A stretch of 64,000 nt of DNA from Glycomyces arizonensis DSM 44726 (GCF_000482705.1 NZ_KI519474.1:62001-126000), one strand, 5' to 3'. Shown: positions 49,572 through 60,338, numbered from the stretch's first letter. The notes: a model not told the origin generated them from the sequence alone. Numbers and translations are program-made.

Positions 49572-51872
49572 TCAGGACTCGCGGTCGTTCGCGTAGTTCT
49601 CCAGGTACTCCAACTGCTTCGGGTCCAGGCTCGGGCGGACCCGCTCGATCGCCCGCTCCACGTGCGCGGCGGTCACCACCGTGGCCTCCAGCGACTCGCG
49701 CATCGCCGTCAGCGCCGCCTCCCGCACCAGGGCCGCGCAGTCGGCCGCCGAATACAGCCACAGCTCGTCGGCGATCGCGTCGAGGTCCACATCGGGTGCG
49801 AACGGCACGTTCTTCGCGTTGGCCCGCAGGATGTCGGCGCGGCCGCTCGCGTCCGGCGGCGGCACGTACACCAGGCGCTCCAAGCGCCCCGGCCGCAGCA
49901 GCGCCGGGTCGATCATGTCCGGCCGGTTCGTCGCGCCCACCACCACGACGTCCCGCAGCGCCTCGGCACCGTCCAGTTCGGTCAGCAGCGCCGCGACCAC
50001 CCGGTCGGCCGTGCCGCCGTCGGTGCCGCCGCCGCGCACCGGCGCCAAGGCGTCCAGCTCGTCGAAGAACATCAGCGTCGGGCTCGCCTGCCGTGCCCGG
50101 CGGAACAGCTCCCGCACGTTCTTCTCCGACTCGCCGACCCACTTGTTCAAAAGTTCGGAGCCCTTGACGCTCAACACGTTCGCGTGGCCCTCACCGGCGA
50201 CGGCCCGCACGATGTAGGTCTTGCCGCACCCGGGAGGACCATAGAGGAGAATGCCGCGGGGCGCCTCGATGCCCAGGCGCGTGAACGCGTCCGGGTAGGT
50301 CAACGGCCACAGCACCGTCTCGGTCAGCGTCTGCTTCAGCTCCTCCATGCCGCCGACGTCGTCGAGCGTGAGCCCGCCGAGCTCCACCGAGTCACCGGCG
50401 AGGCTGGTGGGCCGCACCGATTCGAGGGCGCCGTCGAAGTCCTCGGGCTGGAGGGCGGTCGCGCCGCCGTCCTTGGCGCGCAGAGCGGCCCGGACGCCGG
50501 CCTCGCGGACCATGACGGCGAGGTCGGCGGCGACGTAGCCGGGGGTGCGCTGGGCGACCGCTTCGAGTCTGACGGCTTCGGCGACGCGCATGCCGCGCGT
50601 GAAGTAGGCGAGGAGTTCGCGGCGGGCGTCCGTGTCGGGCATGGGGACGACGACCTCGTGTTCGAGGCGGGAGCGGACGGCCGTGTCGACGTCCTCGACG
50701 CGCGCGGTCGTGCAGACGACGGCGTGCTCGCTCGCGTCGTCGAGGACGTCGCCGACGAGACGGGAGAACATGGTGCCGAGCGGGGTGCGGCGCGCGGCGG
50801 GAGCGAGGTGCTCGACGCCGGTGACGAGGAGGACCCCGGGGTCGTCGAGGTCGGCGAAGGCGGCGCGGAGCCGGTCGGCGGCGGCGTTCGCTTCGAGCGC
50901 GGCCAGGTCGGACCCGGAGACCTCGGAGACGCGGGCGCCGACGGCGTCGGCGACGGAGCGGACGACGGTGGCCTTTCCGGCGCCCGCGGGGCCGGAGACG
51001 AGGACGCCGAGGGCCATGTCGGTGCCGACGACGGTGAGGACCTCGCGGTGGTTGAAGCCGAGGTCGAGGAGTTCCTTGAGCTCTTCGGCGGGAATGCGGG
51101 CGCCCGAGAGCTCGTCGAGCGGGATCGGCGCGATGCCGGGCCGGGGCTCGGGGCGTCGCCCGTCGCGCAGGGGCGCGGGCGCATCGGTGCGGGTCTCGGC
51201 GCGCGGCCGGGACGCGGTGGCGGCGGGGTAGGAGCGGGGCATGCGCGACTCGGCGTCGCGGGCGGGCGGAAGGGGCTCGCCGGGGAGGTCGGCGAGGCCG
51301 CTGGCAGCGGACTCCCATTCGACGCGCGTGTCGGCGGTGATCATGGCGCCTCGGGCGGGGCTGGATTCGACCACGTTGAGCACCATGGTGGTCCAGCCCA
51401 TGCCGAGGGTGTTGTTGAGGGTGCGGCGGGCCGCGGCGACGGTGTCGCGGCGGGCGTCGCCGAGTTCGATCGGCAGGAGCGAGACGTCGTCGCCTTCGCC
51501 GACGACCTTGGACAGGAGCGCGAGGCGGAGCGTGTCGGGGTCGACCACGGCCGCCGCGGAGGCGGGCCCGGACAGGACCACGCGGTCGGCGGCTTCGAGG
51601 TCGATCGGGGCGAGCCGGACGGGGTCGCCGTCGCGGGCGCCGACATTGCCGAGGGTGAGGTCGTCGGCGTAGAGGGCGCGGCGGGACGCGTACCGGTCGG
51701 CGGTGAGGACGATCGCGGCCGTCGAGCGCCGCCCGGTGATCGACACCGCGTCGCCCGGGCGCAGTCCCAGGGCGGTCAGCACCTCGGCGTGGAGGCGGAC
51801 GATGCCGCGGCGGGCGTCGAGCGCGGCGCCCGCCCGCGCGGCGGTCAGCGTGAGAGAGCCAGAGTCGGTCAC
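49572..51872 (-). CDS. CDC48-family AAA+ ATPase with degenerate first AAA domain
   Basis: 766 aa. N-terminal double-psi-barrel-like domain (about 1-190: LHAEVLTALGLRPGDAVSITG), then AAA D1 with Walker A GPAGAGKAT (no GKT/S) and a Walker B without Asp-Glu (VLLVTGVEHL). D2 is intact: GPPGCGKT, LMFFDELDAL, arginine fingers in DPALLRPGRLERLVYV. D1 appears non-hydrolytic, as in related actinobacterial proteins. A p97-like unfoldase or segregase role is inferred. The GTG start lies seven bases after TAGGCT, so it is leaderless. Confidence 0.9.
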   Translation of the reverse strand: MTDSGSLTLTAARAGAALDARRGIVRLHAEVLTALGLRPGDAVSITGRRSTAAIVLTADRYASRRALYADDLTLGNVGARDGDPVRLAPIDLEAADRVVLSGPASAAAVVDPDTLRLALLSKVVGEGDDVSLLPIELGDARRDTVAAARRTLNNTLGMGWTTMVLNVVESSPARGAMITADTRVEWESAASGLADLPGEPLPPARDAESRMPRSYPAATASRPRAETRTDAPAPLRDGRRPEPRPGIAPIPLDELSGARIPAEELKELLDLGFNHREVLTVVGTDMALGVLVSGPAGAGKATVVRSVADAVGARVSEVSGSDLAALEANAAADRLRAAFADLDDPGVLLVTGVEHLAPAARRTPLGTMFSRLVGDVLDDASEHAVVCTTARVEDVDTAVRSRLEHEVVVPMPDTDARRELLAYFTRGMRVAEAVRLEAVAQRTPGYVAADLAVMVREAGVRAALRAKDGGATALQPEDFDGALESVRPTSLAGDSVELGGLTLDDVGGMEELKQTLTETVLWPLTYPDAFTRLGIEAPRGILLYGPPGCGKTYIVRAVAGEGHANVLSVKGSELLNKWVGESEKNVRELFRRARQASPTLMFFDELDALAPVRGGGTDGGTADRVVAALLTELDGAEALRDVVVVGATNRPDMIDPALLRPGRLERLVYVPPPDASGRADILRANAKNVPFAPDVDLDAIADELWLYSAADCAALVREAALTAMRESLEATVVTAAHVERAIERVRPSLDPKQLEYLENYANDRES

Positions 51873-51879
51873 ACGGACC

Positions 51880-51885
51880 AGCCTA
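51880..51885 (-). promoter_or_regulatory. -10 hexamer of the CDC48-like gene (leaderless)
   Basis: TAGGCT with seven bases to the GTG at 51872. Confidence 0.6.
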
Positions 51886-51925
51886 TTACGGGCCCGCTGC
51901 ACGCATCTACGGCTCGCAGGCTGCG

Positions 51926-52126
51926 CTATTCGCCCGCCGGAGCCAGGTCCATGCGGTAGACCGTCTTGCCGTCCTCCTTGAGCACGGCGGTCGTCGCGCC
52001 CTCGGCGGCGAAGTCGCGCCACCGCTCGCCCAGCCACGACTCGGCGTCGCCCTGGCTGCCCAGGTCGCTGTCGGGAGTGTCGAGGGCGTTGCCGTCGGCG
52101 TCTTCGATCTGCCAGGTCCAAGTCAT
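51926..52126 (-). CDS. small conserved-type hypothetical protein
   Basis: 66 aa: MTWTWQIEDADGNAL, then SQGDAESWLGERWRDFAAEG and VLKEDGKTVYRMDL. It has the look of a compact actinobacterial protein of two strands, a helix and two strands. The start lies six bases after TACGGT (52133-52138), a leaderless pattern. Function unknown. Confidence 0.78.
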   Translation of the reverse strand: MTWTWQIEDADGNALDTPDSDLGSQGDAESWLGERWRDFAAEGATTAVLKEDGKTVYRMDLAPAGE

Positions 52127-52197
52127 GGGGCAACCGTACCGTAAGCGGTCCGACACGTCGGCCGCCTTCTGGCGTTTGCCCGCAATGTGATCGGCGC

Positions 52198-54042
52198 CTA
52201 CCAGTCGAAGCGGTCGTGGACCGGGACGGTGGCCGGGGTGCGCTGCACCGGCGGCCGGAAGTGCTCGCGCGGGCGGCGGCGGCGCAGGACCGCGCCGAGC
52301 GCGAGCAGGACCCACAGCGGCAGGAGCGCGAGCCACATCCACGCCGGGGAGACCGGGATGAGCGGGACGATCCACACGCCGCGGTCGACGGCGTCGACGA
52401 TGGCGAGCCCACCGATGAGCACCGTGAACGCCCCGAAGACGCCGAGCCCGGACGAGAACCAGGAGCGCCCGGCGAGGATCCAGCCGAAGCCCCACAGGCC
52501 GATCGCGAGCGCCTCGTACTCGCTGCGGCCCGACCACGAGGCGAGCACGAGCAGCAGCGCGCCCGAGCAGGTCGCGATGGCGGAGAACGTCATGGACATC
52601 GGCGGCGGCGGTTCGGGCGAGCGCGCGGCCCCGAACCATCCGGCGCCGGTGAGGAACAGCAGGGCCGCGGCGAAGGCGACGGCGGCCTGCACCTCCAGCC
52701 GGTCGGTGAACGTCGCGCCGAACCAGTCGCACCCGGCCGGGACGGCGCCGGTGATCGGCCCGGTCTCGCAGTACCAGACCTTGAACGCCTTCACCGGCTC
52801 GGCCAGCAGCCGCCCCGAGCTCCCCTCGCCGCACGAGGGCAGCACCGCCGGGGTGGTGTGCTCGGCGGTCGGCTCGGCGAAGCAGTCGCCCTCGCCCTTG
52901 CCGTCCCACCACAGGTCGAGGCGGTTGCGCGAGCGCTGGCCGTCGTCGCGGTAGCCGAACGTGTTGCCTTCGAAGCGGTTGCGGTGCGAGGCGGTGTCGT
53001 CGGCGCCGGGCGAGCCCAGCACCATGACCGCGGCGGCGTTCTGGCCCCAGATGTTATTGCCGGTGAACGCGGTGTCGTTGCCGCCCGCGACGAGGATGCC
53101 GACGCCCATGGGGACGGCTTCGGCCGGGCACCGGCCGCCAGCGGCCCAGTCCCGTTCGGACGGATCGGCGTCGCAGCGTCCATTGCCGAGGTTCGCGTAG
53201 TGGTCGGCGTTGTTGTCGTACACGGCGTTGCCGCTCGCGGTGAGCGAGTGGCCCTCGGTCGTCGCGGTGACGACGAGCCCGGTCGTGTTGTCGTGCAGCC
53301 TGCTCGATTCGACGACGACCCGGCCGCCGCCGCTGTCCTTGAGCCCGATGAGGTTCTCGCCGGAGTCGCACTCGGTGACCTCGGCGTCGGTGTCTTCGAG
53401 GGCGATCCCGGCGTCGTCGTTGCCGCTGGCGCCGCAAGCGGTGAGGCGCACCGCCGTCGAGTCCTCGACGTGCATGCCGTGGCCGCCGTTGCGGACCGAG
53501 CGCACGCCGTCCACGGTGGCGCCCGCGGCGCCGCGGACGACCAGGCCCGCCTCGCGCCCCTGCTCGACGGTGAACCCCTTGAGGTACAGGCCCGCTGAGT
53601 CGTTCGCCTCGATGACGGCGTCGGCCGCGTAGTGGACCGACAGCTGGACGTCGTCGGGGCTGTCGCCCAGTCCCTCGATCTGGAGGCCCTCGGCGCCGTC
53701 GACGACGACGGCCTCCTCGGCGACGTAGCGCCCCGGCAGGATCAGGATCCGCGTGCCGGGCTCGGCGACGTGCTCCAGCGCCCCGGCGAGGTCCCGGTAG
53801 CCCTCGTCGAGGCATTCGCCGTACAACCGCTCGTTGACGATGCGCTCGGTGTAGACCACCTTGTCGTTGCGTTCGGCGAAGTCCTCGGCGTCGTCGGAGC
53901 ACACCAGCAGGTACGGGCCGTCGTCGCGGTAGACGGGGGCCTCGGTCTCCTGCGCGGCGGCGGGCGAGCCGACCGCGACGGCACCGGCGGCCGCCAGCGC
54001 ACTGAGCGCTACGGGCAGAAGGGCATTGCGACCGGAGGGCAT
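52198..54042 (-). CDS. secreted right-handed beta-helix protein with C-terminal membrane domain
   Basis: 614 aa from ATG 54042. Signal peptide (about 1-27, GSPAAAQ), a head domain (YLLVCSDDAEDFAERNDKVVYTERIV), then parallel beta-helix repeats (about 110-350) of NosD/pectate-lyase type (GLYLKGFTVEQGREAGLVVRG, GHGMHVEDSTAVRLT). A Cys-containing segment follows, then about five membrane helices (about 460-600). It resembles surface carbohydrate-binding or processing proteins. No catalytic residues are identified. The start is six bases after TACCCT. Confidence 0.82.
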   Translation of the reverse strand: MPSGRNALLPVALSALAAAGAVAVGSPAAAQETEAPVYRDDGPYLLVCSDDAEDFAERNDKVVYTERIVNERLYGECLDEGYRDLAGALEHVAEPGTRILILPGRYVAEEAVVVDGAEGLQIEGLGDSPDDVQLSVHYAADAVIEANDSAGLYLKGFTVEQGREAGLVVRGAAGATVDGVRSVRNGGHGMHVEDSTAVRLTACGASGNDDAGIALEDTDAEVTECDSGENLIGLKDSGGGRVVVESSRLHDNTTGLVVTATTEGHSLTASGNAVYDNNADHYANLGNGRCDADPSERDWAAGGRCPAEAVPMGVGILVAGGNDTAFTGNNIWGQNAAAVMVLGSPGADDTASHRNRFEGNTFGYRDDGQRSRNRLDLWWDGKGEGDCFAEPTAEHTTPAVLPSCGEGSSGRLLAEPVKAFKVWYCETGPITGAVPAGCDWFGATFTDRLEVQAAVAFAAALLFLTGAGWFGAARSPEPPPPMSMTFSAIATCSGALLLVLASWSGRSEYEALAIGLWGFGWILAGRSWFSSGLGVFGAFTVLIGGLAIVDAVDRGVWIVPLIPVSPAWMWLALLPLWVLLALGAVLRRRRPREHFRPPVQRTPATVPVHDRFDW

Positions 54043-54048
54043 GGTTCC

Positions 54049-54054
54049 AGGGTA
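54049..54054 (-). promoter_or_regulatory. -10 hexamer of the beta-helix gene (leaderless)
   Basis: TACCCT with six bases to the ATG at 54042. Confidence 0.5.
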
Positions 54055-54087
54055 ACCCCCGACACAGTTACGGGCGTAAATGCCAGT

Positions 54088-54120
54088 GCGGCAGGCCGTT
54101 CTGGGAGAACGGCCTGCCGC
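54088..54120. terminator. 15-bp perfect hairpin upstream of beta-helix gene
   Basis: Arms at 54088-54102 and 54106-54120 with a 3-base loop. It insulates the beta-helix gene from groEL transcription; a second hairpin closer to groEL also exists. Confidence 0.65.
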
Positions 54121-54171
54121 CGCAGTAGGCGCTTCGCCTGTCTGCACTGTCAGCCAGTACAGAGAAAGGGA

Positions 54172-54199
54172 GAGCCACTCACTCTACCGTGAGTGGCTC
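54172..54199 (-). terminator. groEL terminator
   Basis: GAGCCACTCAC (54172-54182) pairs with GTGAGTGGCTC (54189-54199). On the minus strand TCCCTTTCTC follows, a weak pyrimidine run. Lies 60 bases after the groEL stop. Confidence 0.7.
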
Positions 54200-54259
54200 C
54201 CCCGCGCAGTACTGTGCCAATTTACGGCTCGCAAGCTTCGCCGTGAGAGGAGTACTGAC

Positions 54260-56037
<1,778 letters not shown>

Positions 56038-56041
56038 GTCA

Positions 56042-56071
56042 GGTATAGCACTCTCGGCCCGAGAGTGCCAA
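56042..56071 (-). promoter_or_regulatory. groEL sigma-A-type promoter
   Basis: On the minus strand TTGGCA (56066-56071), 18 bases, then TATACC (56042-56047). The spacer is filled by CIRCE 2, so HrcA would block RNA polymerase directly. Confidence 0.75.
56045..56071. promoter_or_regulatory. CIRCE operator 2 (HrcA site)
   Basis: ATAGCACTC-N9-GAGTGCCAA, two mismatches to consensus, 34 bases from CIRCE 1. Confidence 0.9.
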
Positions 56072-56115
56072 TGCGGGGCGCGAATCGAGTGGTGAACCCG
56101 AGTGGTGCTCGCCAG

Positions 56116-57006
56116 TCAGGCACTGTCTTCCTGTGCAGACTGCGCCGACAGGGACGTCGCCGAGACCGATTCGCGCCTGCCGCGCAGCCACGCGTACGAG
56201 CACAGCGCGGCCGACAGGACCCAGATCATCGGCGCCAGCAGGAGCAGCGCCATGACCGCCTCGGTGACGACGGTGAGGACCGCCGCGAGCCAGTCGGAGA
56301 AGACCGCCCGCCACAGGCCCGCGAGCACGGCGCCGACCAGTCCGATGACGACGGTGGCCGCGAAGGCGGCCAGCACGACGATGATCAGGCGGCCCAGCGC
56401 GGGCCAGAACGCCGAGTGCGTCAGCCGCACCGACCTGGCGTAGGGGCTGCGCCGGTGCTCGAAGGTCGCGGCGGGCACCATGAGGCTCAGCGCGAACGCC
56501 GCCCACAGGCCCGGCAGGACGCACAGCACCAGGCCGACCGAGACGGTGACCCACGCCAGCAGCAGCCACAGCCACAGCTTCCAGCCGCGTCCGAAGCCGA
56601 AGCCGAACGCCTCGCCGAGGCTGAGGAAGCCCCCCGCGGCCTCGGCCGCCGCCGTCCTGGTGGCGGCCAGCGCCGCGACGGCGGTGAGGTACAGCATCAC
56701 CAGGCCCAGGAGGCCCCCGACGGCCGCGGCGGGCCAGCCGGGGAACACGTCGGCCGGGCCCGCGCCCCACTCGCCCGCCTCGAAGGCGTCGTCGGGCGCG
56801 GCGAGCGTCCAGTAGGCGCCGAGGATCCAGCGCGGCCCGGCCGCGCCGATGAGCAGGATGAGCCCCATCGACCGCCACGAGCGGGCGACGACGCCGACCG
56901 AGGCGTTCCACCACGACGCGAACGTGTCGGTCACCAGCGGGTCGCCGCCGAAGCGCCCCGACGGCTCGCCGGGCGCCTCGGTGCTCCAGTAGGGATCCTC
57001 GCTCAT
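56116..57006 (-). CDS. hypothetical multi-pass membrane protein
   Basis: 296 aa with about six membrane helices (about 45-68, 92-118, 140-175, 205-235, 245-275). The pattern with SRSPYARSVRLTHSAFWPALGRL resembles the glycerophosphoryl-diester-phosphodiesterase membrane domain/DUF4013-like proteins. Function unknown. ATG lies six bases after TAGGAT (57013-57018), leaderless-like. Confidence 0.75.
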   Translation of the reverse strand: MSEDPYWSTEAPGEPSGRFGGDPLVTDTFASWWNASVGVVARSWRSMGLILLIGAAGPRWILGAYWTLAAPDDAFEAGEWGAGPADVFPGWPAAAVGGLLGLVMLYLTAVAALAATRTAAAEAAGGFLSLGEAFGFGFGRGWKLWLWLLLAWVTVSVGLVLCVLPGLWAAFALSLMVPAATFEHRRSPYARSVRLTHSAFWPALGRLIIVVLAAFAATVVIGLVGAVLAGLWRAVFSDWLAAVLTVVTEAVMALLLLAPMIWVLSAALCSYAWLRGRRESVSATSLSAQSAQEDSA

Positions 57007-57176
57007 AGCCGGATCCTAAGGGAGCGGGTTGCTCATAAGGGACGAACAGTGACATCGTCACCCGGGTTTCATCGCACGCGGGCTCGGATATCCCTCCGCG
57101 ACACCACAGCGACGACTACCTTCAGTGTTGGCGGCATCACACCGATGTCGGCCGCCGTGCAATGCCGGGAGCAGCG

Positions 57177-58661
57177 ATGTCCCACCGAGAGCCCGCCGTC
57201 GGCGACCAGCGGACCTTTTTCGGGCACCCGCGCGGCCTGGCCGTGCTCTTCGGCACCGAGATGTGGGAACGGTTCAGCTTCTACGGGCTCCAGGCCATCC
57301 TCGTCCTGTTCCTCATGGCCTCGCTCGCCGACAACGGCCTCGGCCTCGCCGAGACCACCGCCGTCCCCATCACCACCCTCTACACCGGCCTGGTCTACCT
57401 GACCGCGCTGCCCGGCGGCTGGCTGGCCGACCGCGTCCTCGGCCCCCGCCGCGCCGTCCTCATCGGCGGCGTCATCATCATGTGCGGCCACATCAGCATG
57501 GCGCTGCCCCTCGAAGGGCCCGCCACGGTCTTCCTCGGGCTCTTCCTCGTCATCACCGGCTCGGGCCTGCTCAAGCCCAACATCTCGGTCATGGTCGGCA
57601 GGCTCTACGACGGCGAGGGCGAGGCCCGCCGCGACGCGGGCTTCTCCGTGTTCTACATGGGCATCAACCTCGGCGCCTTCCTCGGCATCCTCGTCACCCC
57701 CTACCTCGCCGGAGACGACCGCTGGCACCTCGGCTTCGGCGCCGCCGCCGTCGGCATGGCCATCGGCCTGCTGTGGTACATCCGCGGCTGGCCCCGCCTC
57801 AAGGGCACCGGCGTCGGGCCGAGCCGCCCGCTCGACGACGACGAGCGGCGCAGGGCCGTCAGGATCGTCGTCTGGTCCCTCGTCGCGGCCGCCGTCGCCA
57901 TCACCGTCTGGGCTCTGACCGGGACGCTCACCCTCGACACCGTCCCGACCATCCTGACCGCCGTGGTGATCGCCGCCGCGGTCGGCTACTTCGTCTACAT
58001 CTTCGGCGCCGCGGGCGACATCAGCGACACCGAGATGGCCGGGCTGCGCGCCTACGTGGGGTTGTTCATCGCCGCCGTCGTGTTCTTCATGCTGTTCCTC
58101 CAGATGGGCAGCGTGCTCACCACCTTCGCCGAGGAGTCGGTCGACCTGAGCCTCTTCGGCCTCGACGTGCCCGCCGGGACCGTCCAGAACTTCAACTCGG
58201 TCTACATCATCATCTTCTCGCCCATATTCGGCTACCTCTGGCTCAAGGCCGGGGACCGCTTCGACGCCTCCAAGAAGTTCGCCCTCGGCGTCGGCCTCGT
58301 CGGCGTCGCCTACCTGCTGCTCGGCTGGCTCCAGGGCCGGGCCGACGACGGCGTCCTGGTGGCTCTCGGCTGGATGGCGCTGGTGTACCTCTTGATGACC
58401 TTCGGCGAGCTGGCGCTCTCGCCGGTCGGGCTCAGCGTGACCGTGCAGCTGGCCCCATCGCACCTCAAAGGACAGATGATGGGCGTGTGGTTCCTCGCCC
58501 CGGCCGTCGGCACGCCCCTCGGCGGGCAGGTCTACGCCTTCGCCGTGCCGCGCATCGGCGAGGTCGGCTTCTTCTACGTCCTCGCCGGGACCGCCATCGT
58601 CTGCGCGCTGGTGCTCGCCGCCTTCTCGCCCCGGCTCGGGCGGCTCATAGCGGCGCAGTGA
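57177..58661 (+). CDS. proton-dependent oligopeptide (POT/PTR2) transporter
   Basis: 494-aa MFS peptide symporter with about 14 helices. Seen: TEMWERFSFYGLQAIL (family E-x-x-E-R-F-x-Y-Y-like motif), GGWLADRVLGPRRAVLIGG, GLLKPNISVMVGRLYDGEGEARRDAGFSVFYMGINLGAFLG (PTR2 signature) and GELALSPVGLSVTVQLAP in helix 10. Start ATG 57177 has GGGAG five bases upstream; ATG 57162 is less likely. It imports di- and tripeptides with protons. Confidence 0.93.
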   Translation: MSHREPAVGDQRTFFGHPRGLAVLFGTEMWERFSFYGLQAILVLFLMASLADNGLGLAETTAVPITTLYTGLVYLTALPGGWLADRVLGPRRAVLIGGVIIMCGHISMALPLEGPATVFLGLFLVITGSGLLKPNISVMVGRLYDGEGEARRDAGFSVFYMGINLGAFLGILVTPYLAGDDRWHLGFGAAAVGMAIGLLWYIRGWPRLKGTGVGPSRPLDDDERRRAVRIVVWSLVAAAVAITVWALTGTLTLDTVPTILTAVVIAAAVGYFVYIFGAAGDISDTEMAGLRAYVGLFIAAVVFFMLFLQMGSVLTTFAEESVDLSLFGLDVPAGTVQNFNSVYIIIFSPIFGYLWLKAGDRFDASKKFALGVGLVGVAYLLLGWLQGRADDGVLVALGWMALVYLLMTFGELALSPVGLSVTVQLAPSHLKGQMMGVWFLAPAVGTPLGGQVYAFAVPRIGEVGFFYVLAGTAIVCALVLAAFSPRLGRLIAAQ

Positions 58662-58689
58662 CCGACCGTATCGCGCCTGCTCACGCGCC

Positions 58690-58720
58690 TTGGTTCTGAA
58701 TCAGGACCAACCGTTAACCT
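58690..58720 (+). promoter_or_regulatory. K+ channel promoter with overlapping palindrome
   Basis: TTGGTTCTGA-A-TCAGGACCAA (58690-58710, one mismatched pair) covers the expected -35 region. TAACCT (58715-58720) then lies exactly seven bases before GTG 58728. The palindrome may be an operator or the terminator of the upstream transporter gene. Confidence 0.5.
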
Positions 58721-58727
58721 GGGAGGC

Positions 58728-59537
58728 GTGCCTGCCTCACCATCCCCCCGAGAACGCGAGCCACGCTGGCCCGAGCAGCTCACCGCCTGGGAGCGCGCGA
58801 CGAACACGCCCCTGTTCCTGCTGGCACTGCTGTTCCTCATCGCCTACGCCGTCCCGATCCTCTACGACGACATGCCCTCTTGGGGCGGCGACGTCGCCAC
58901 CCTGATCAATTTCGCGGTCTGGGTCCTGTACGGCGCCGACTACGCCTGGCGGCTCGTCCTGGCGGGCAGGGGCAACCGCATCCGCTTCGTCTACACCCAT
59001 CCGCTCGACCTGATCATGGTCCTCGTCCCGCTGGCGAGGCCGCTGCGGGTCGTGCGCATGATGCTCGTGCTCGTCGAGGCGTTCGGCCGCCACGCCCGGA
59101 CCTCGCTGCGCACCAAGGCCAGCGTGTACATCGTCGGCATCACGGCGATGATCCTGCTCGTCTCCAGCCTGGCGGTCCTGGACGCCGAGCAGGGCCGGGA
59201 CGCCGCGCAGATCACCACCTTCGGCGACGCCCTGTGGTGGTCGGTGGTGACCGCCTCGACCGTCGGCTACGGCGACCTCGTCCCGCAGACCGCCGCCGGC
59301 CACGTGATCGCCGCGATGCTCATGTTCGCGGGCATCGGCCTCGTCGGCCTCGTCAGCGGCTCGCTCGCCTCCTGGTTCGTCGACCGGGTCGGCATCCGCG
59401 GCGAGGAGGCCGGCCGCGCCGAGGCCGCCGACCTGAGCGAGCGCCTGGCCGCCTTGGAGGCGCAGGTCGCCGAGATCCACGCCGCCGTCGTCGAGCGCGA
59501 TCCCGACGCGGTCGAGGTGCCCGACCAGCGAAGTTAG
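58728..59537 (+). CDS. voltage-gated-type potassium channel
   Basis: 269 aa with the S1-S6 layout. A short voltage-sensor-like S4 (RPLRVVRMMLVLVEAFGRHAR) is followed by the pore with selectivity filter T178-V-G-Y-G-D183 and the inner helix VIAAMLMFAGIGLVGLVSGSLASWFV. A C-terminal coiled coil (AEAADLSERLAALEAQVAEIHAAV) probably drives tetramer assembly. GTG start in a leaderless arrangement; GGGAGG upstream is too close to be an SD. The stop codon overlaps that of the convergent GNAT remnant by three bases. Confidence 0.92.
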   Translation: MPASPSPREREPRWPEQLTAWERATNTPLFLLALLFLIAYAVPILYDDMPSWGGDVATLINFAVWVLYGADYAWRLVLAGRGNRIRFVYTHPLDLIMVLVPLARPLRVVRMMLVLVEAFGRHARTSLRTKASVYIVGITAMILLVSSLAVLDAEQGRDAAQITTFGDALWWSVVTASTVGYGDLVPQTAAGHVIAAMLMFAGIGLVGLVSGSLASWFVDRVGIRGEEAGRAEAADLSERLAALEAQVAEIHAAVVERDPDAVEVPDQRS

Positions 59538-59940
59538 GCGAGCTTCTTCTGGTAGACGCGCTCGTTGCAGAACTTGCGGTAGCCGACCGCCTCGTTGATG
59601 GCGATCATGTGCGCGTTCGACTCGGCGTTCCCGGTCCACACGTACCGCATCTTCGGGCGCCAGTCGCGGATGCGTCGCTGGTTGGCGATCTTGAGGATCG
59701 TGCCGAGCCGGTGGCCGCGGAAGCGCGGGTCGACGATCGTGTCCGACTGGTAGCAGTGGTGCTCGCGGCCGCCCTCGACGACGATCTCGGTGAACCCGGC
59801 GACCTCCCCGGACTCGATGTGGCGCACCACGACCTGGAGGTCGAGTTCGCCGCGCTCGCGCCGCAGCCGCGCGAGCTCGCGGACGCGGGCGGCGTCGAAG
59901 TCGGCCTCCTGGAGGTCCCACTCGCCCAGCGGCGTACAGG
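59534..59940 (-). pseudogene. GNAT acetyltransferase truncated at its N-terminal side by the element
   Basis: About 134 codons of a good GNAT domain remain: LGEWDLQEADFDAARVRELARLRR, VVVRHIESGEVAGFTEIVVEGG, TIVDPRFRGHRLGTILKIANQRRI (acetyl-CoA loop), and GNAESNAHMIAINEAVGYRKF. Upstream of about 59940 both composition and similarity change abruptly. The open frame to 60202 reads nonsense from the inserted DNA. The start and N-terminal part are therefore lost or lie beyond the other end of the insertion. Confidence 0.75.
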
Positions 59941-60092
59941 GAAGGGTACAAGCCCTTTTACCAGGGCTTACAGGCCAACCGGACACCACGGGCGAGCAAC
60001 CAGCGCACCGCGTGACCCAGCCGGGGAAGCCACCACATCGAGAACCACAGAGCCGGCGCAGCGTAGCGCCGGCACAGAAGGAGCACAGAGAC

Positions 60093-60338
60093 ATGAACAC
60101 GATCACCAGCGAAACCCGCCAGCTTGCCAGCGGCACCGTCCTTGACGTCACCAGGGGCCAGGAAACCAAGGTCGTTGTTCGCCAGCCGTTCGGCATCGGC
60201 AAGGCCGCCGTGGCGGACGTGCACGCAGAGCTGAACGAGATCTTCGCGGACGCTGCCGACGTGAAGCAGGCGCGGTACGAGCTTGACCAGGCCGACTTCG
60301 AGAACCCGATCCACGTGACAACGTGGGTTTCCTGCTAG
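60093..60338 (+). CDS. small element-encoded protein
   Basis: 81 aa: MNTITSETRQLASGTVLDVTRG, then KAAVADVHAELNEIFADAADVKQARYELDQADF and VTTWVSC. AGGAG with a long spacer precedes the ATG, and an 8-base hairpin (60052-60073) lies before it. Not recognised. Less GC-rich codon use than the chromosome. Confidence 0.65.
   Translation: MNTITSETRQLASGTVLDVTRGQETKVVVRQPFGIGKAAVADVHAELNEIFADAADVKQARYELDQADFENPIHVTTWVSC

Noticed and set aside
49662..51959. 765-aa open frame antisense to the CDC48-like gene
   Set aside because: Shadow of a gene with intact AAA D2 motifs.
52216..53598. 460-aa frame antisense to the beta-helix gene
   Set aside because: Arg/Gly/Glu-rich shadow. The minus strand has a signal peptide and beta-helix repeats.
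57069..58463. 464-aa open frame antisense to the peptide transporter
   Set aside because: Acidic low-complexity translation; the plus strand has PTR2 signatures.
59534..60202. intact 222-aa GNAT gene
   Set aside because: The first about 90 residues read from inserted DNA, hydrophobic/Cys-rich nonsense, so the gene is treated as truncated.
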